Notes: generated by a model not told the origin, from the sequence alone. 64,000 nt of DNA from Isoetes taiwanensis (GCA_021234155.1 JAJEKV010000023.1:6285945-6349944); one strand, 5' to 3'. Counted from the stretch's first letter, positions 45,731 to 58,900 are shown. Numbers and translations are program-made.

Positions 45731-46020
45731 CCATTCTTCACCCTTTTCCTCACTCTTTCCCTTTTTTTCTATGCCATTTCCCCTTCTCTTTTGCCCTTTT
45801 ACCTCTTCCCCTTTTTCTCGTGCCTTTTTGTCAGGTTCCCTTCCCCCCTCCTTTTTTATTTTTTCTTTCCCTTTCCCTTTTCCCATACATTTTTCTCTTC
45901 TCTTATCCCCACCCTTTTCCCTTTCTCACTTTCCCTTTTTCCCGTGCCTTTTTGCCCCTTCACGTTCTCTCTTTCTTGCTCCCTTTTCCTTTTCCCCTCC
46001 TTTTCTTTTACCCTTTCCCC
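45731..46020 (+). repeat. Polypyrimidine (C/T-rich) tract
   Basis: About 290 bases are almost entirely C and T on the plus strand. The Phe/Pro/Ser-rich ORFs in all three forward frames are by-products of this composition. Confidence 0.85.
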
Positions 46021-46971
46021 ATAAGAGATCAAAACATGATCAATCACGGTGGTAAGAAGTTGTGCGAGAAATCTCGACCTTTAGATGCATCTAGATTATC
46101 TCGGCCATTCAAATTAGGGCTTGATCCAATCCAAGACTTACGGTATAACATTATAATATAAGATATATAAGGGATTTAAAAATGCATTGCATAAAATTGA
46201 AATTAGAAAACTACCTGAGAATCTTCTATGGAATGGATAGAGAGAGTCTTGATCAATATGCAAAACCATCTTCAGTAAGCATGCTCTCAGGATGCTAAAG
46301 CATCTGCATGTAACCTGCAAAAGCAAACAAATAATGGCAAATAAATAGTGCAATCCTCTAACCTCCTCCAAGAAAGCAAGTATGCCTCTAGAAATTTCCG
46401 TCACTTTATTTCTTACCTTATACGGATGCAACCGAAGAAAGATCATTGAGGAAATATGCTGAGAGTCTTCAAAAATTCGTAAGGCTTACTTTCTGCCAAA
46501 GGCCAACTCCTGGATGCTGAAAACTCTTTCCTGAAGCCTGAAAGTTCTAGCTGAATTCTATCCACTCCAATATACAAACATCGGTTCCTGCACATGCTTA
46601 TATCAGTACTCTTTCTAAGATATTGGGCACGACACCTACACTTCTTTTTCATCAATGTGCACAAAATATAGACTCGTCAATACCATAAGTAATGTGCCCA
46701 AGATTTGCACTTTCATTTTATAGAGCAAAGCCCATTGTTCCTCTCAGCCTCCATACTATTACATCGTTGAAGAAGAAGTGCTCTAATCCATGAGAAATAT
46801 TTTTACAATATTTGCCTCGAAGATAAATGCTTCATATATAAAACATCTGGATGGGCCTGTATTACCTGCCAAAAAATGCAAAGCGCATGAGTTAAAGATG
46901 CAACCTTTGCAACTATGGGCTAAAATCTCCGAAAGCTATATCTAACCTGGTATATAGTTTCGATGTGAAGG
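46021..46971. other. Intergenic, no gene recognised
   Basis: Only short ORFs without domains are present. Confidence 0.4.
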
Positions 46972-47406
46972 CACACAACTACCATTAATATTATTAACAC
47001 AAACCATTGCATTTAACACATTTAAATTAAAATCCCCCTTAAACCCCCCTTGGTTTGGGTGCATATTCACACGGGGTTACTCCCGCAACGAGTCAGAGTC
47101 TTGATAGGCATATTTGCCCTTTATTCCAAGATCTGGACCGTACATAGCGATCCTCGTTTGTGGGGTATGCATGTACAAGTTTTTGTATACTGTATATTAA
47201 AGTTTGCAAAATACTATAAGATTTGAGAGAATGTACTTAATGGTGTTAATTTTGTACATGTATTGTAAATATATTTTTGGGGCTCTCGCTGCCCTACGTA
47301 ACCCCCCGTGTGAATATGCACCCAAACCAAGGGGGGTTTAAGGGGGATTTTAATTTAAATGTGTTAAATGCAATGGTTTGTTAATAATATTAATGGTAGT
47401 TGTGTG
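46972..47406. mobile_element. Fold-back element with ~109-bp inverted arms
   Basis: The left arm (46972-47080) and right arm (47298-47406) are near-perfect reverse complements, differing by two small indels. They run from cacacaactaccattaat inward through aaccattgcatttaacac and aaaatcccccttaaaccc to ttggtttgggtgcatattc. The 217-bp spacer has no ORF. This is typical of a MITE or fold-back transposon. The RNA could form a very long stem. Confidence 0.85.
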
Positions 47407-50400
47407 TTTATTGTTATATAAAAAAAATTTTTGGGCCCTTCGGGCCCTAACCAAAGCAAACATAGGTAAAGTTTATGGGCCTAAATATTAATTACTAAAA
47501 AACACAATAACATTAAGACAAACAAATTATTTCCATTGCAAACAACTATGAATACATTTTATGTAATCATTATATTCATTATCGGTATCTGAATATTGCA
47601 ATACAAGAATCATGTAAACTATTGTGAACTGCACATTGTCATGCATATGCTAGTGCATATGGTAACATATGCTGGTGTGAATGCAAGCCTGTTTTGCCAT
47701 GGCAAGCATTCACAAATAAAGTCGGATATACTCACAAATAAAGTCGGATATACTCACAAATATGGTTACATAGATTAGCAAGCCAGCCTGCACACAATGT
47801 CAAACATACAAGCTGGTGTGCACATACAACGAACTGCAAATCTGCCTCGAATTTTACAGAGAAACCTATAACGAACTCTTGCAGCAATGCAACAGCTCAA
47901 GCTACACAGAATGCGGAAAAACTTAGCTCAAACGTTTGCAAGAAACCCACAGAGCTCCAGTTGGATAAAAGACGATGGAGATGGATGCCGCTAGCCTATA
48001 GCCGGCGCTCGGAATCGGCCTCTTACGACCTGCCTATAAGAGATTGCCAATTTCTGTATTGTCTACTTATATAAAATATAATGAGAACATAGAAGAAAAC
48101 GGCCAATCTGCAATAACATAACAATATTCTCTCCAATGACGGCACCAAGTCTTAATAAATGTCCAGTGTTTCATGAATTGTATGCAATTTGTTTGAAACT
48201 AATAAATGGCTGAGTTTGACAGGGGGCATGATACACTGTCAACAAGTTTAAGGAAGATAAAGTCTCCAAAATTATTTTCACCTCCACTCAAAACAAGACC
48301 ATTAGCTTATTCAACACTTCATCCTTTGGTATGTGAAATACGTCCCAAACCTTCAGCCAAAGACAATACTGATTTAACTATCATGCAGCCAAAGGTATAA
48401 TCGTAAAGGTCCCCAATAAAACTCTCAAATTAGCATCACATTACATCTCGCCAATAACTGGAGCATCGAATGTTGACACAGCTCTAGCAATGAACAGGAA
48501 GGGTCTTACAGTAAAATTCTTTACATGAATGAATTTCCAAGCAAAAAAAGGATCTTGTCTGCATTGAAGCAAGCAAAAAAAAATGGAAGAGAACAGAGAT
48601 TTTGAACGTAAAAATAATACCGATGATCAATTCAACCGATTAATTTGCTGGAGAAATAATAAGAGCCACTAGACATGCTTATGAACAAAATAAATATCCC
48701 TTCTCATAAGAATGAATCTCATAAGAATGAACTGTTGTAGTGTGTGCTAAGGCTACCTTGTACATGATGAGTAGATCTTCCCCGCTTAGAGGCAACCTCG
48801 CCGATGTTCGATGTCATCTTCAGAGTCTCTCCCCGCAAGCACATGAAGAGCTTTAGATTTCTAGTACAAGATGCAAGCACCGAAAAGCTTTTACAAGTCA
48901 TCCACCTTAAGTGCCCCCGGATCGTAGCGTTCAGATAAAATATTCCTCTCATCGCGGTTGTTTTCATCTGGGCCGTCTCGGATAAATCAAACAATATGTG
49001 TAGTGTTAAAATTTAACATTGATAAGTGTTTTCTGCCCAGAAATTCTCACCTCTGTTGATCAATAACTTCTCTTGCATTTGTTTCCTAAATAGAAAAAAA
49101 TCGCACTCAGGGAAGAATCCGTTTCCATGCAGACGGTTTGGCGTAATCCTGGCTGCCCAATATAAGCCACCCATCTGTATCACAAGGCTGCCTTGCCGGA
49201 CTGAACAGATTGAAGCTTGGCATCTGATTTCCTTCCCAAATCCCAAAACAGAAGGTTAAATTTCTGCTGCCCAGATTTTGGGAGAGAGGAGACCATGTCC
49301 ATATCTAATGTCCCATCTAAAACGCAAAACCTAGGCAGCTGAAAACTGCAAATCTGCTTCGAATTTTAAAGAGAAGCTCTCAGAGAGCCTGATTCGACAT
49401 ATCAAAAGCTGTTGATAGCATCACGACACAGCTGCTCCCTAGACTCCCTGTAAAAAATGGTGAGCATTACCTCCTTCAGTCTGCACCCATCCTGAAACCC
49501 TAGAATAAGCCCACAAACGCAGCCCACAAACCCTAAAATCAAGGTCCTCGATCCTTGCATGCATTCTTTGCATTTTTTTTTATAAGGGAAAAATATTCAA
49601 TGCAAAAACCATTGCAAAACCATAGGTAAAATGCCATTCAAATATACTCTAGATATACTGATTAGTATGCCTCGTGCAATACGCCCATGAAATCATATAA
49701 AAACCATGCCAAAAAGCGTATAAAATTACAAAAATAACCCCCTGTTATAATGCTAGATATTGAAAAGGACTGGATGCCCCTTTTTCGTGTTTGGATCCGG
49801 ATAATACTCTTGCATGAATAAGACAATCACTTGTGGGAAAGGATGCATAACACCAGCCAGATCTATAGTAAACCACAACATCCTATTCAAGCTGGACGCA
49901 CAAAGCAGCCTTAGAGATGAACGGCCGAACTAAACCCCTTAATCTAGCATCTTATCCCTAACCTGGCATCATGAAGATCAACATTATACTTACAGTCAGC
50001 AGGCGCCCAAGCTATTCATGCTCCATCCGCGGCTGCACGAAAATGCTGGAAGCAGAAAGGTTCGTGGACATCTACGAAAATAAATCTATTTGCATGTAAA
50101 ACACGAACACATAAATCATACACACAAATTTTTTTTGATTTTTAGACAGTCGAAAATTGTTTCCGACAACCAAAACTCTTAAAACCTTAGAAAAATCAAC
50201 TTAAAAAAAATGCAAAAAAGTTTTTAGCCATACCGGAAAAAGTTTTTAGCCATACCGGAAAAATGTGCATATGTCAATATGCATACAAAAAAGTAGCAGT
50301 ATAGATAGAAGACACAAGCAAAATCATTTCGTTCGAAAATAATCTATTAATCTATCGAGAAGTAAGCTTTCCTGAAATATATGCCAATGACTTGAGGTTG

Positions 50401-50748
50401 CACTTGATTAGTGTATTCACAAAAGAACATGTTTTTTCTTTTGTGTTTCCCTCTAGAATATCTAGAACATAATACTGTATGGCCTGTATCTATAAATTGA
50501 AAACAAATTAAATTATATTCCATTCTTCGCATAGTTTCTAAAAACATATAAAGTGCACCATTTTCAAATGGAATAGAGATGCTCAAGGTTTGTTCAATCA
50601 ACACCTTTGACACTTTTACCACAAATCACCAAACAAATATTGTGGCATACAGATGCGTCCGAGCAAGAAAAAATGTCAAATGAAGGAAGAACGCTTCTTT
50701 TACAATAGAAACTACTATAGTATGTTGTTTCTCTAAAGATACAAAACA
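47407..50748. other. Intergenic, no gene recognised
   Basis: A 'cacaaataaagtcggatatact' unit is duplicated at about 47709 and 47734, and 'gtttttagccataccggaaaaa' at about 50219 and 50240. Short ORFs show no domain. Confidence 0.4.
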
Positions 50749-50880
50749 ATGTTAGTCCCCAAGGCCAAGGATCCACAGTCGGGCGCAGGTCAGTCGTCAA
50801 AGGCCCAGCAGAAGACCAAGCAGCAGACCACGCAGTCAAAGCCCGCGCCTGCTACCAAGAGGAGGCGCTCAGACAAGTGA
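50749..50880 (+). CDS. Short basic ORF, probable retroelement remnant
   Basis: A 43-codon frame (ATG 50749, TGA 50878-50880) encodes a Gln/Lys-rich tail ending in ATKRRRSDK. It may be the C-terminal end of a retroelement protein. The next 430 bases lead to the gag start at 51313 and should contain the leader of that element, but I could not place an LTR border. Confidence 0.25.
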   Translation: MLVPKAKDPQSGAGQSSKAQQKTKQQTTQSKPAPATKRRRSDK

Positions 50881-51312
50881 CGGCCCGTCACCGCCTGCGT
50901 GATTTCAGGCATTTCAAGAGGCACCGTCAGCATTCCTGCAAATCAGGCCTCCTTCCAGGAGTCGGCACCGAAATTAGTCAGAGTGTCTATATTGGGCCAA
51001 AGGCATATGAGTAGAGCTAGCACATGAGTTTTTAGATGAGTTTTGAGTCTTGTCTCATTTCAGTTTTCTCTCGATTGCGAGAGCTCATGTATCTTCATTG
51101 ACATCAAGGAAGTTCATTATTGTGATCTCATTGTTCTCTTCTGTTTTCTTGCCCTTTTTCCTTATTTTTCTTGCAAATCCCGCGTGACATACCTCTCGGA
51201 TTCTCCTGTTAGATCCAAGGGTCCTCACAGAGGGCTGTCTTGCAGGAGTTCCCGAACCCAGACCCCAAACACTGTCGCCGCTGCCGGGTCTGATCTTTCT
51301 TTTCTTTCCATC

Positions 51313-52078
51313 ATGTCTGCTCGAGGTTTCACTCCTGAAGAACTTCTTTGCCAAACGGCGGCTCGACTGGAGCGTCATCAATGACGCGAGGCTGTTCGGG
51401 ATATGTATGATACTGCTTATGACATTGAGGGAGGCCGTGTTCGCTCCAGAGCTCAGTCGGCACCTCCTGCTCATTCTCGACCAGGGTCTCCCCCTGTGTG
51501 TCGCCATTGTTCACAACCGCAATCTCCACAACATACCCCTGTTCAGCCCACGCCTGCTTACTTCCAGACTCCTGAGAGCACCTATATCCATATTCCTTCA
51601 GGCCATACCCCTCAGCCGTCACAACCTTCTTCACCTCCCGCTGGGATCGGCTACCCTCAAGTGTCCTTTGGCCCTTCCCATGTTCATGAGTTTCCGCATT
51701 CACCATCCTTTCAGCAAGCTTTTCCTGTGTACCAAGTCACTGATCTTAAGCCTAATGAGGAGGCTCAAGGCCCTTCCCCACCAGATGCTGCTTTTTCTGG
51801 ACCACACGTTTTTTCAGTCCCACCACCAGACTCTCAGCCTCAGGCTGTTCCACCTCTCTATGCTTCTGCCTATCCTCCACCGAATCCACCTGTCTATGCA
51901 CAAATTCCGCCTTCATCGCCCACTCATAATTTGAAGCTGACTTATCCCACTTTTGGCAACACCAAAGGTAAACCTCTGGATCAGAGTGCTCAAGCCCATA
52001 TGGAGGAATTCGAAGCCTTAGCCATTCTGAATGGTCATGCGCAACCACAGCTTAAATTTCATATCTTTTCGACTACAC
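51313..52078 (+). pseudogene. gag: gag of a second gypsy-type element, 5' part, one stop
   Basis: From ATG 51313 (MSARGFTPEELLCQTAARLE) the frame is open except for TGA at 51382-51384, which stands where CGA (Arg) would need one C-to-T change. A long Pro/Gln/Ser-rich region follows (HSRPGSPPVCRHCSQPQSPQ and similar up to about 51940), and then a capsid-like start (LTYPTFGNTKGKPLDQSAQA, HMEEFEALAIL). The frame is cut at 52078 by the hAT element. The remaining gag lies at 62723 onward. Confidence 0.75.
52071..52078. repeat. hAT target-site duplication (left)
   Basis: GACTACAC, repeated exactly at 62715-62722. Eight bases is the hallmark length for the hAT superfamily. Confidence 0.95.
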
Positions 52079-52189
52079 CAGGGATAGGTTCTATACGTAC
52101 AAAATTAAAATTCCTGACGTATAAAGTCAAAAAATACGTATTTTTTAATAAAATACGTATTTAACGTATAAAAACCTCGCCGCCCGAAA

Positions 52190-52450
52190 AGAATTTCGCC
52201 AGACGCGAAAAAATTCGAAAGCGACGCTGAAAAAACTTCGCCAGACGCTGAAATACTAATTTTGGGCCGCGAAAAGTACAGACTGACTTCAGACGCTGAA
52301 AACCGAAGCCGCAGACGCCGAAAAGTTTTTTCACAGACGCGCGATTTTACAGACGCAAAACCGGGCGGTGTTCGCGCAGACGCCGATTTTTCACGCTTTC
52401 ACAGACGCTGAAAAAGTTTCGCAGACGCTGAACCGAATCAAGTTTTCGCG
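52190..52450. repeat. Left subterminal AGACGC repeats
   Basis: Nine AGACGC motifs, mostly within (c/g/a)CAGACGCTGAAA-type units, occur in about 260 bases, all on the plus strand. Subterminal repeats of hAT elements are known transposase binding sites. Confidence 0.85.
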
Positions 52451-53520
52451 TACGCGAAATTTTTTTATATATTTGCGGCGCGCGGATTCAGTTTTTGCGC
52501 CGCAAAAAAGGTAATTTGCTGCGCCCAACCTTGCAATTTGCCACCCAAAACCTTTTTTTTTTTTTTTGTTTTTCTTAGTTTTTAGGTTTTTTTTTTGTTG
52601 TTTTTGATAGGTAGGCCAGGTTAGGTCCGCAGTTAGGCCCCCGCCTGTTGCCCCCCTGTGTAAGGGGCGTAACGATGGTGAGTGCCTTGTTCTGTGGGCT
52701 GAGCTTGGCCTATTTTAGAAAAAAAAAATAATAATAACAATTTAAGCAAATAATAATTCAAGAGTAAAGTAAAAAAAAAGAAAACCAAAGAAGAAAAGAA
52801 ATTGGTTGCCTTCCCTTAAACGACAACTGAGAGGGCTTTTTTAGGGTCGCGTGTTGCTAAGAGCATAGGCATGCCCCTTGCCTGGTATTGCCGCATTTAT
52901 TTGCGCCATGCCGAGGGTGGGTGGCACTGCTGAAGCTTAAGGCAACTAGGGTCATCCTTTATTAGGAGTATAACCCTCGCCTGACGCCGTTGTTGGCCTT
53001 GGTCACGCGGTGTCGAAAGGTGTGCGTTGTACTTTTATTAAGGGTTAGAAGAATGTTTTATTAATTCACACCCTAGTTCCTGATGGTGTTGTTGATGAAA
53101 GTCCGACACTAATATAGGAACCGGGCGATGTTTTGATAAGCATTCGATTGGTCTCGCCTTTTGAAAAAAGCATGACTGGGACAAGTGCAATGCATTTAAA
53201 ACTTGCTAGCCTTGCATTTTGGCAAGAGTCGGGCTATAGATCATAAATCGTGGTTTTGGTCCTTTTTATTTGTTACCCTATAATTGGCCTTGCACATACA
53301 TACTCATGTTAGGGTCTTAGTGTAGGAATAGGAAGCGTAAAATTAGCGTTTTGTTTGGTTGTTGTTAGAGTGAGTTGATTTACCCTCATGTGCTAAGCAC
53401 TAAATTCAAAGTTTTATCTTTGCTTGACTTGTAGGTGTTGTTATTGTTAGTAGTATTATCGCTGAGTCAAGATTTTGCTAGTCCGCTAGACAATCCTTTA
53501 AAACAAGCAAGATGACTTCG
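52451..53520. other. hAT interior without recognised gene
   Basis: T-rich tract at 52551-52600, then low-coding sequence. No domain is recognised. Confidence 0.4.
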
Positions 53521-56500
53521 TAAGAGAGAGCGGAAGTTAACTTGCAACCAAATGTGGCATTAGTGTTCGGGATAGAGCCGCAAGCTGCCTCAAACACAAA
53601 GCCACAGAGCTGCAACCCGAGTCATCTTTCGCAAAGATCGCCACAGAGAAAAAGAAGTAGACCACAACAAGCATGGTCTACTTTGAGACCAGATTTTATG
53701 AACTGGTTGTGTAATCGGCCATGCAATGCCTCACCAAGATTTGGAATTGATTACCAGCAATGAGGAAGGATGGCTAGACTACCATGTGGCTGGTAAAAGA
53801 TGCCGAGAGGGCTTTTAAGCTTCGAATGATGGAGCTAGAGCCCGCAAAGAGTGAGCAAGAGAGGTATACATGGATAGTGGTAATATCAGCCGCACTACCG
53901 CAATATGATCACGTGGTTGCAAATTTGAGTAGTCATCGCTGAGGCTAGAGCTGAAAGAAAAGCCAAAGACATGGAATGCGGCATGGACCAAGTAAAATTG
54001 AAGAAAGAAGCCCATCAACCCCCATCTTGTTAAGAAAGTGTTGGCACAAACCATAAAAGCCAAACGTCCCCGGGTGAGACAGATAGGGAGTGGGAAGCTC
54101 AGAGAAGAGCAGATGCTAAGACTACTTGGTTTGCCATGGTAGACTCATCACAAATAATAAAAATGCATAAACTAATTGGTTTCGGGTTCATATGGCGCAA
54201 AGGTACAAGTGCAATATTTTAGGGTCTAGTTTTATTAAGGATGAACCTTATTGTGTAAAACTTCAACATAATAATTTTCAGCCTAGTACGTAACCCAATA
54301 AGTTAGTGGAAGCTATGTCAAGAACATGAGGGAGTCAGAATGCAAGTTAGGCATGGTGTATATCATACTGCATTGGTAGCACAACCGCCTAGAAAGACAA
54401 GGCTTAATTTTCCCATTTTGGAATGGAGGTTCGCTGGCAACCTTCTTCACAAGTCATGGGTCCAATGCCTTTGCAGAGCTTGCATTTAAGAAGTTGGGAG
54501 CTGTCCCCGAGTTGAGACGGACTTGAGGCTGCTTTGAGGAGCGCAGTAAAGAAAGAATTATTTGTTGCATCTAGGGTTGGGGACTTAGCAATGTCATTCT
54601 CAGAGAGGGCTACTTAAAGCTCCATCAAGAAAGATATTTGCATATGGACTTGCATCCGCAATATATTGCTCCATTTTGATTATGGAAAGGAGAAGGGATG
54701 TATTAATCCTCAGTCGTATACATTGGCATTTGTGATTGGGGTGAATCCGTGTTGATCCACGAGATGCTGGAGGTAAAACGATGGCATTACAAGGGTATGG
54801 ATGGCTAAGGTAAGAAAAGAATTGAGATGGAAAGGGCCGTGCATCCATATATGCATGATGATCTTTTTTTGGTAGTGGCTCAAGACAAGGCTCGCAAGGG
54901 TTGACTTTGATTTACACTGGCAGCGACATTGTCTACTACTTAGCCGACTTTGCTAGTAAGCACTCCTACATGGAGTCAATAGGAAACTTGGAGCAGCAAG
55001 GCAAGCATCGGAGAATGTGCGACTATTTGAAACATTGCGCTGAGTCGCCAATGAGGGACAAAACACTAAAATTTGATATGGCCCGCCTACTTGACACAAT
55101 GCGAGTTTTCATTGCTCTCCAATTCGCACGAGGCCACAATTGGAATCGATTGATTCTTCAACTTGGCTGTGGTGGCGACGATGCATTAGACCAAGTTGGT
55201 CCTAGTCACGCCTTAGCGTGCATATTCACTTACATTCAAACATCCTTGTATTACATAATATTCCAACTAAATTCATTAAACACTTATCCGATGCTATTTG
55301 AAAGATTATTGTCTATGTGTGTTGTGTAGCTTAGTTTTCCTTTTCGTGTGTTTTTGTGTTATTTATTCTATGCTTTTTTATATGTCGCAGCCTAATCTAA
55401 CATTATAAAGACAAGAAGTCAAAGCACACCTATACAAGTCGGGCCAAGGCACCTATAGAAGTCAAGAAGTCCAAATTATGTCCCACTTAACAGATTTAAG
55501 AATTGAATCCTCGCACACGGAATGTGGGTGCGCCGAGAGCAGCAGGATCAGCATGGATTTTCGGTTCCCTCTAATTTGAGGACCCCCTACTCAGGCCTCC
55601 TTGGCATGAAGGGTTGGAGAACGAAGCTTGAGATGTCACCGCCCAAGAAATGGAGAGAGCAAAGAAAGACATGCAAGGGCGAATGAGTTTCGCACTACAG
55701 AAAGTTAAGAAGGGTTGCGGCGATGGATGAAGTTTCAAAGAGGGATAATTGCACCATCACAGAGGTGCATAATGTAGTCGGGCGAGGCAGGGCCCGGCTA
55801 TTGTCCAAGTGGAGCGACTACCACGATGTAATCACAAATTTGGACAAGAATGAGTTTGAAAGTGAGTGGCCTAGTAGGCGGTAAGTATAAGGCTCACGAG
55901 TGCAAGAATGCCGTGGTTCGAAAGCAAAAGCAATGAAAGGCCATGTCCAAGTGAAGGGACATTTACCCCACAACGGTGAGTTTAGTAAGAGTTTTTGCGA
56001 AGAAGTATACTACGAGCTTGTGAAGGAAGTGCCCGTGAAATTATGGGAGTAGGAAATGGAGGCAAGGAAGCCAGTAGTGGCAAAGACAAAGAGGGTCAAG
56101 CTTATCGGAAGATAGCGAGAGTGGGCCTACATGGTGAGCCCATCACCATTACATACCTTGTTGCCGACGCTTATCCAACTTTTTGAGGTGAGGGTAGCCG
56201 CCGGGCCGGAGCCGTGGAATGACCTTGTGGATATTCGGGCCCAACTAGAGAATGAGAGAAGTCGGAACCTAACACTTTCTCAAGAGAATATTCGCTTGAA
56301 GGACCGTGGCCGATGGGTATGACAAGATGGTCGCTGAATTAGAGGACGCTTAAACGGCAACTAGCGGCATTAAAACAGGAGGCAACGGTCCTTAGAGAAA
56401 ACAACGAAAGCACTTGCAATTTGACCAAATCGTTAGACTCGACCCCTTTAGGGTGACTTCTGAGCAAGCCGATATCCTATCTCCTCGCGAAAGTATTTGT

Positions 56501-56830
56501 ATGAGAGTCGTGGGAAGAGCTAAAGGTTGTTGATTACGCACATTGCCAATTTTGTGGTGACAACCCCCGATGTGTGGGCTGGTACACTCTAGGGTGTGGG
56601 CATCGTGATGCACATGCGATGTGTTCTTGATTGATGTTGCAAAGCCGCTTCGGCCCAACCTTGCAAGACGGATGGATTTTTTCCCGAAGTTACAATATGC
56701 CATATTTAATATGCAAGGTCGCATGCCGCATAAGCCACATTTGACCGCCGCAGGAGGGATGGGCAGATGCACACTTTTCAAACCTTTCGCGAGATGGAAT
56801 TGTGGAGGGGGTGGAGGAGCCGCGTGAAGG
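53521..56830 (+). pseudogene. Decayed plus-strand coding region with RING-H2-like half site
   Basis: Coding-like segments recur in changing frames: MWLVKDAERAFKLRMMELEP (about 53780), YLADFASKHSYMESIGNLEQ and FDMARLLDTMRVFIALQFAR (54940-55140), a coiled-coil-like RAQLENERSRNLTLSQENIR (56250-56310), and at 56551-56632 CQFCGD followed by YTLGCGHRDAHAMC. The last has C-X2-C and C-X-H-X3-H-X2-C spacing, the first part of a RING-H2 zinc finger; the second C-X2-C pair is not clear. The region lies opposite in strand to the transposase. It may be an accessory protein of the transposon or a captured host gene. I cannot name the family. Confidence 0.4.
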
Positions 56831-58048
56831 AGAGAAAGGCCGACATTAACCAGTTCTTACCACCACCTCCGTGGTCAGTAGGTGATTATATTGATCCAAA
56901 TGACCAATGAAAATGAGATATTACATTTTTAGACATGCCAAATTTTGACCTCGAATCATTTTGTGAATGGCGGTATAATGACGTTATTTCAAACAAGGTG
57001 TAATGATGTTATCAAAGGATCGAAAGTAGTGCTCATAGTAAAAGCATCGAGACTTCCAAATCGCTTCTTTCGCTTTTCGCGCTTGACGAGTAAAGGCATT
57101 GAGACTTCCCAATCTCTTTTATCCCCGGCTTAGTCTCTTTTGTTTGTCCTCTTTGCTCACCCCCGCTCACCCTCGGTCGAGTTTCTTCTTTTCTCGCTTA
57201 TCGATCTAATTTGCCCCTAGGATGACATCGCCACTCTGTGGCTTAATTAGATATGCTAAGGTGAAACTCAAAAGGGAGTAAGCCAAGAGCGACCTTCTTG
57301 GATGGTCATGGTTGGATGGTGAGTGAGTCAAAACATCCGCACACGCAACCCTCTTGAATGGTTGTCGTCACTGTTTTTATATTCTCCATGGCAAACAATA
57401 TAGACTTTCGAATTTTTGTTACCTCCTTTAGAAGGAGCGAGCTTTGTTTCACTCTCTTTTTTGCGTGTCTCTCGTGTCAATGTATCTTAGATACTTTGCT
57501 AGGTTATATTACACAAAGACGCCGCAAAATGGGGGTCGGAGCAGAAATCGCTCGCTCTAGAGGAGGTTACAAGGTTTTTGAGTACTCTATTTTTATTGTG
57601 GCCACGGAGGATATAAGGCCTAGTGGTTGCTTGCGCATTCGTGGGTTCATTAGATGTTAGTGATTGAAGCAAGCTTTGACTCCTGAATTCAAGCATCGAG
57701 ACTTCCCTCGGCTTTTGGGCAATGTAGCTTAGTTTACATGCTAAGTTCCATTGTCCAAAGAGCCGGGGAAAGCAAAGATTGGGACGCCTCGATGCCCGGA
57801 CCCGTGTCTCGAGGGCCGAGGTGAGAGAGCGATTAATTTCAAGCCAAAGTGGTGCCCGGGCGTTGTCCATCTATATAGTGGTCTGTTAGGCACCAAATCA
57901 TGGAACATCCTAACTCCTTCTATTGATGGAGAACCTTGAGCATCACTATGACTTATGACTTGAAATTGGAGGACGCATTTTGACACGTTATAATTTTGGT
58001 ACATGCCATGCAAAAATCGCTTTATTTGATGGAATAGATATCAATATA

Positions 58049-58152
58049 GGACCTATAATTTGCTCCATTTTTTGGGTGGCACATGCCATGCAAACCCATT
58101 TGGGTATTCAAAAAGATGTGCCACCCAGAGGAATAGAGTTGATTATAGGTCC
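58049..58152 (+). ncRNA. Candidate hairpin RNA, copy 1
   Basis: The arms GGACCTATAATTtgctcc...TGGGTGGCACAT and ATGTGCCACCCA...ATTATAGGTCC can form an imperfect stem of about 35 bp with a loop of about 32 bases. This is the shape of a plant microRNA precursor or a small MITE. Expression is not known. Confidence 0.4.
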
Positions 58153-58765
58153 AGATAGCATTCAAAGCCCAATTTGGCATGGGAAGTGTCCAAGTAAGTA
58201 TGTTAGTGATTTTTGAACATCCTAATTAGGGACAGATGCCAATTAGGATTAGTGGACTTCCTAACTCGAGACTTCCAACTCGCTCACCCCGGCTTAATCT
58301 CTTTCGAGACTTCTCGAGACTTCAACTCGCCACCCCGGCTTAGTCTCTTTTCCCATTTGGTGTATCTAATTTGCCCCTTAGGATGACATCGCCACAAAGA
58401 GGTGGCTTAATTAGATACGCCAAGCAGAAACTCGAAAAGGAGTAAGCCAAGAGCGCAACCCTCTTGAATGGTTGTCGTCACCGTGCTTTATATTCTCCAT
58501 GGCAAACAATATAGACTTCTCGAAATTTTGTTACCTCCTTGGGTTAATTGATGTTAGTGATTGATGAGTTCAAGCATCGAGACTTCCCAAATTTTTTTCC
58601 CCTCCTCTTTGGGCAATGTAGATTTTAGTTTACATGCTAAGTTCCATTGTTCAAAGAGGGGTGAAAGCAAGGGTTGGGAAGTCTCGATGCTTGTACTCGT
58701 GTCTCTTTCATCCCGCCCCGAGCGTGATCCTCTTGAATGGTTGCCAAATCGCCATTTGAACATCC

Positions 58766-58872
58766 GACCTATAATTTGTACCTCCATTTTTGGGTGGCAC
58801 ATGCCATGCAAACCCATTTGGGTATTCGTGAGCATGTGCCACCCAGAGGAATAGGAGTACGATTATAGGTCC
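58766..58872 (+). ncRNA. Candidate hairpin RNA, copy 2
   Basis: Same inverted arms as copy 1 (GACCTATAATTTG ... ATTATAGGTCC, with inner TGGGTGGCACATG and CATGTGCCACCCA). Substitutions fall mainly in the loop and the middle of the stem. Confidence 0.4.
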
Positions 58873-58900
58873 AGATAGCATTCAAAGCCCAATTTGGCAT

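Larger units (their letters stand above)
57050..58900. repeat. ~1.1-kb tandem duplication inside the hAT element
   Basis: Landmarks 'atttgcccc(t)taggatgacatcgccac', 'ggagtaagccaagagcg', 'ccatggcaaacaatatagac' and 'tgggtggcacatgccatgc' recur in the same order about 0.7-1.15 kb apart (57210/58370, 57285/58439, 57390/58500, 58072/58794). The copies differ by indels. Confidence 0.75.

Noticed and set aside
45642-46161. Phe/Pro/Ser-rich ORFs in three forward frames
   Set aside because: All arise from the C/T-rich tract; no start context, domain or splice signal supports them.
54901-55329. Independent gene at the 142-residue ORF inside the hAT element
   Set aside because: It is one piece of a longer frameshifted coding-like region, not a separate gene.
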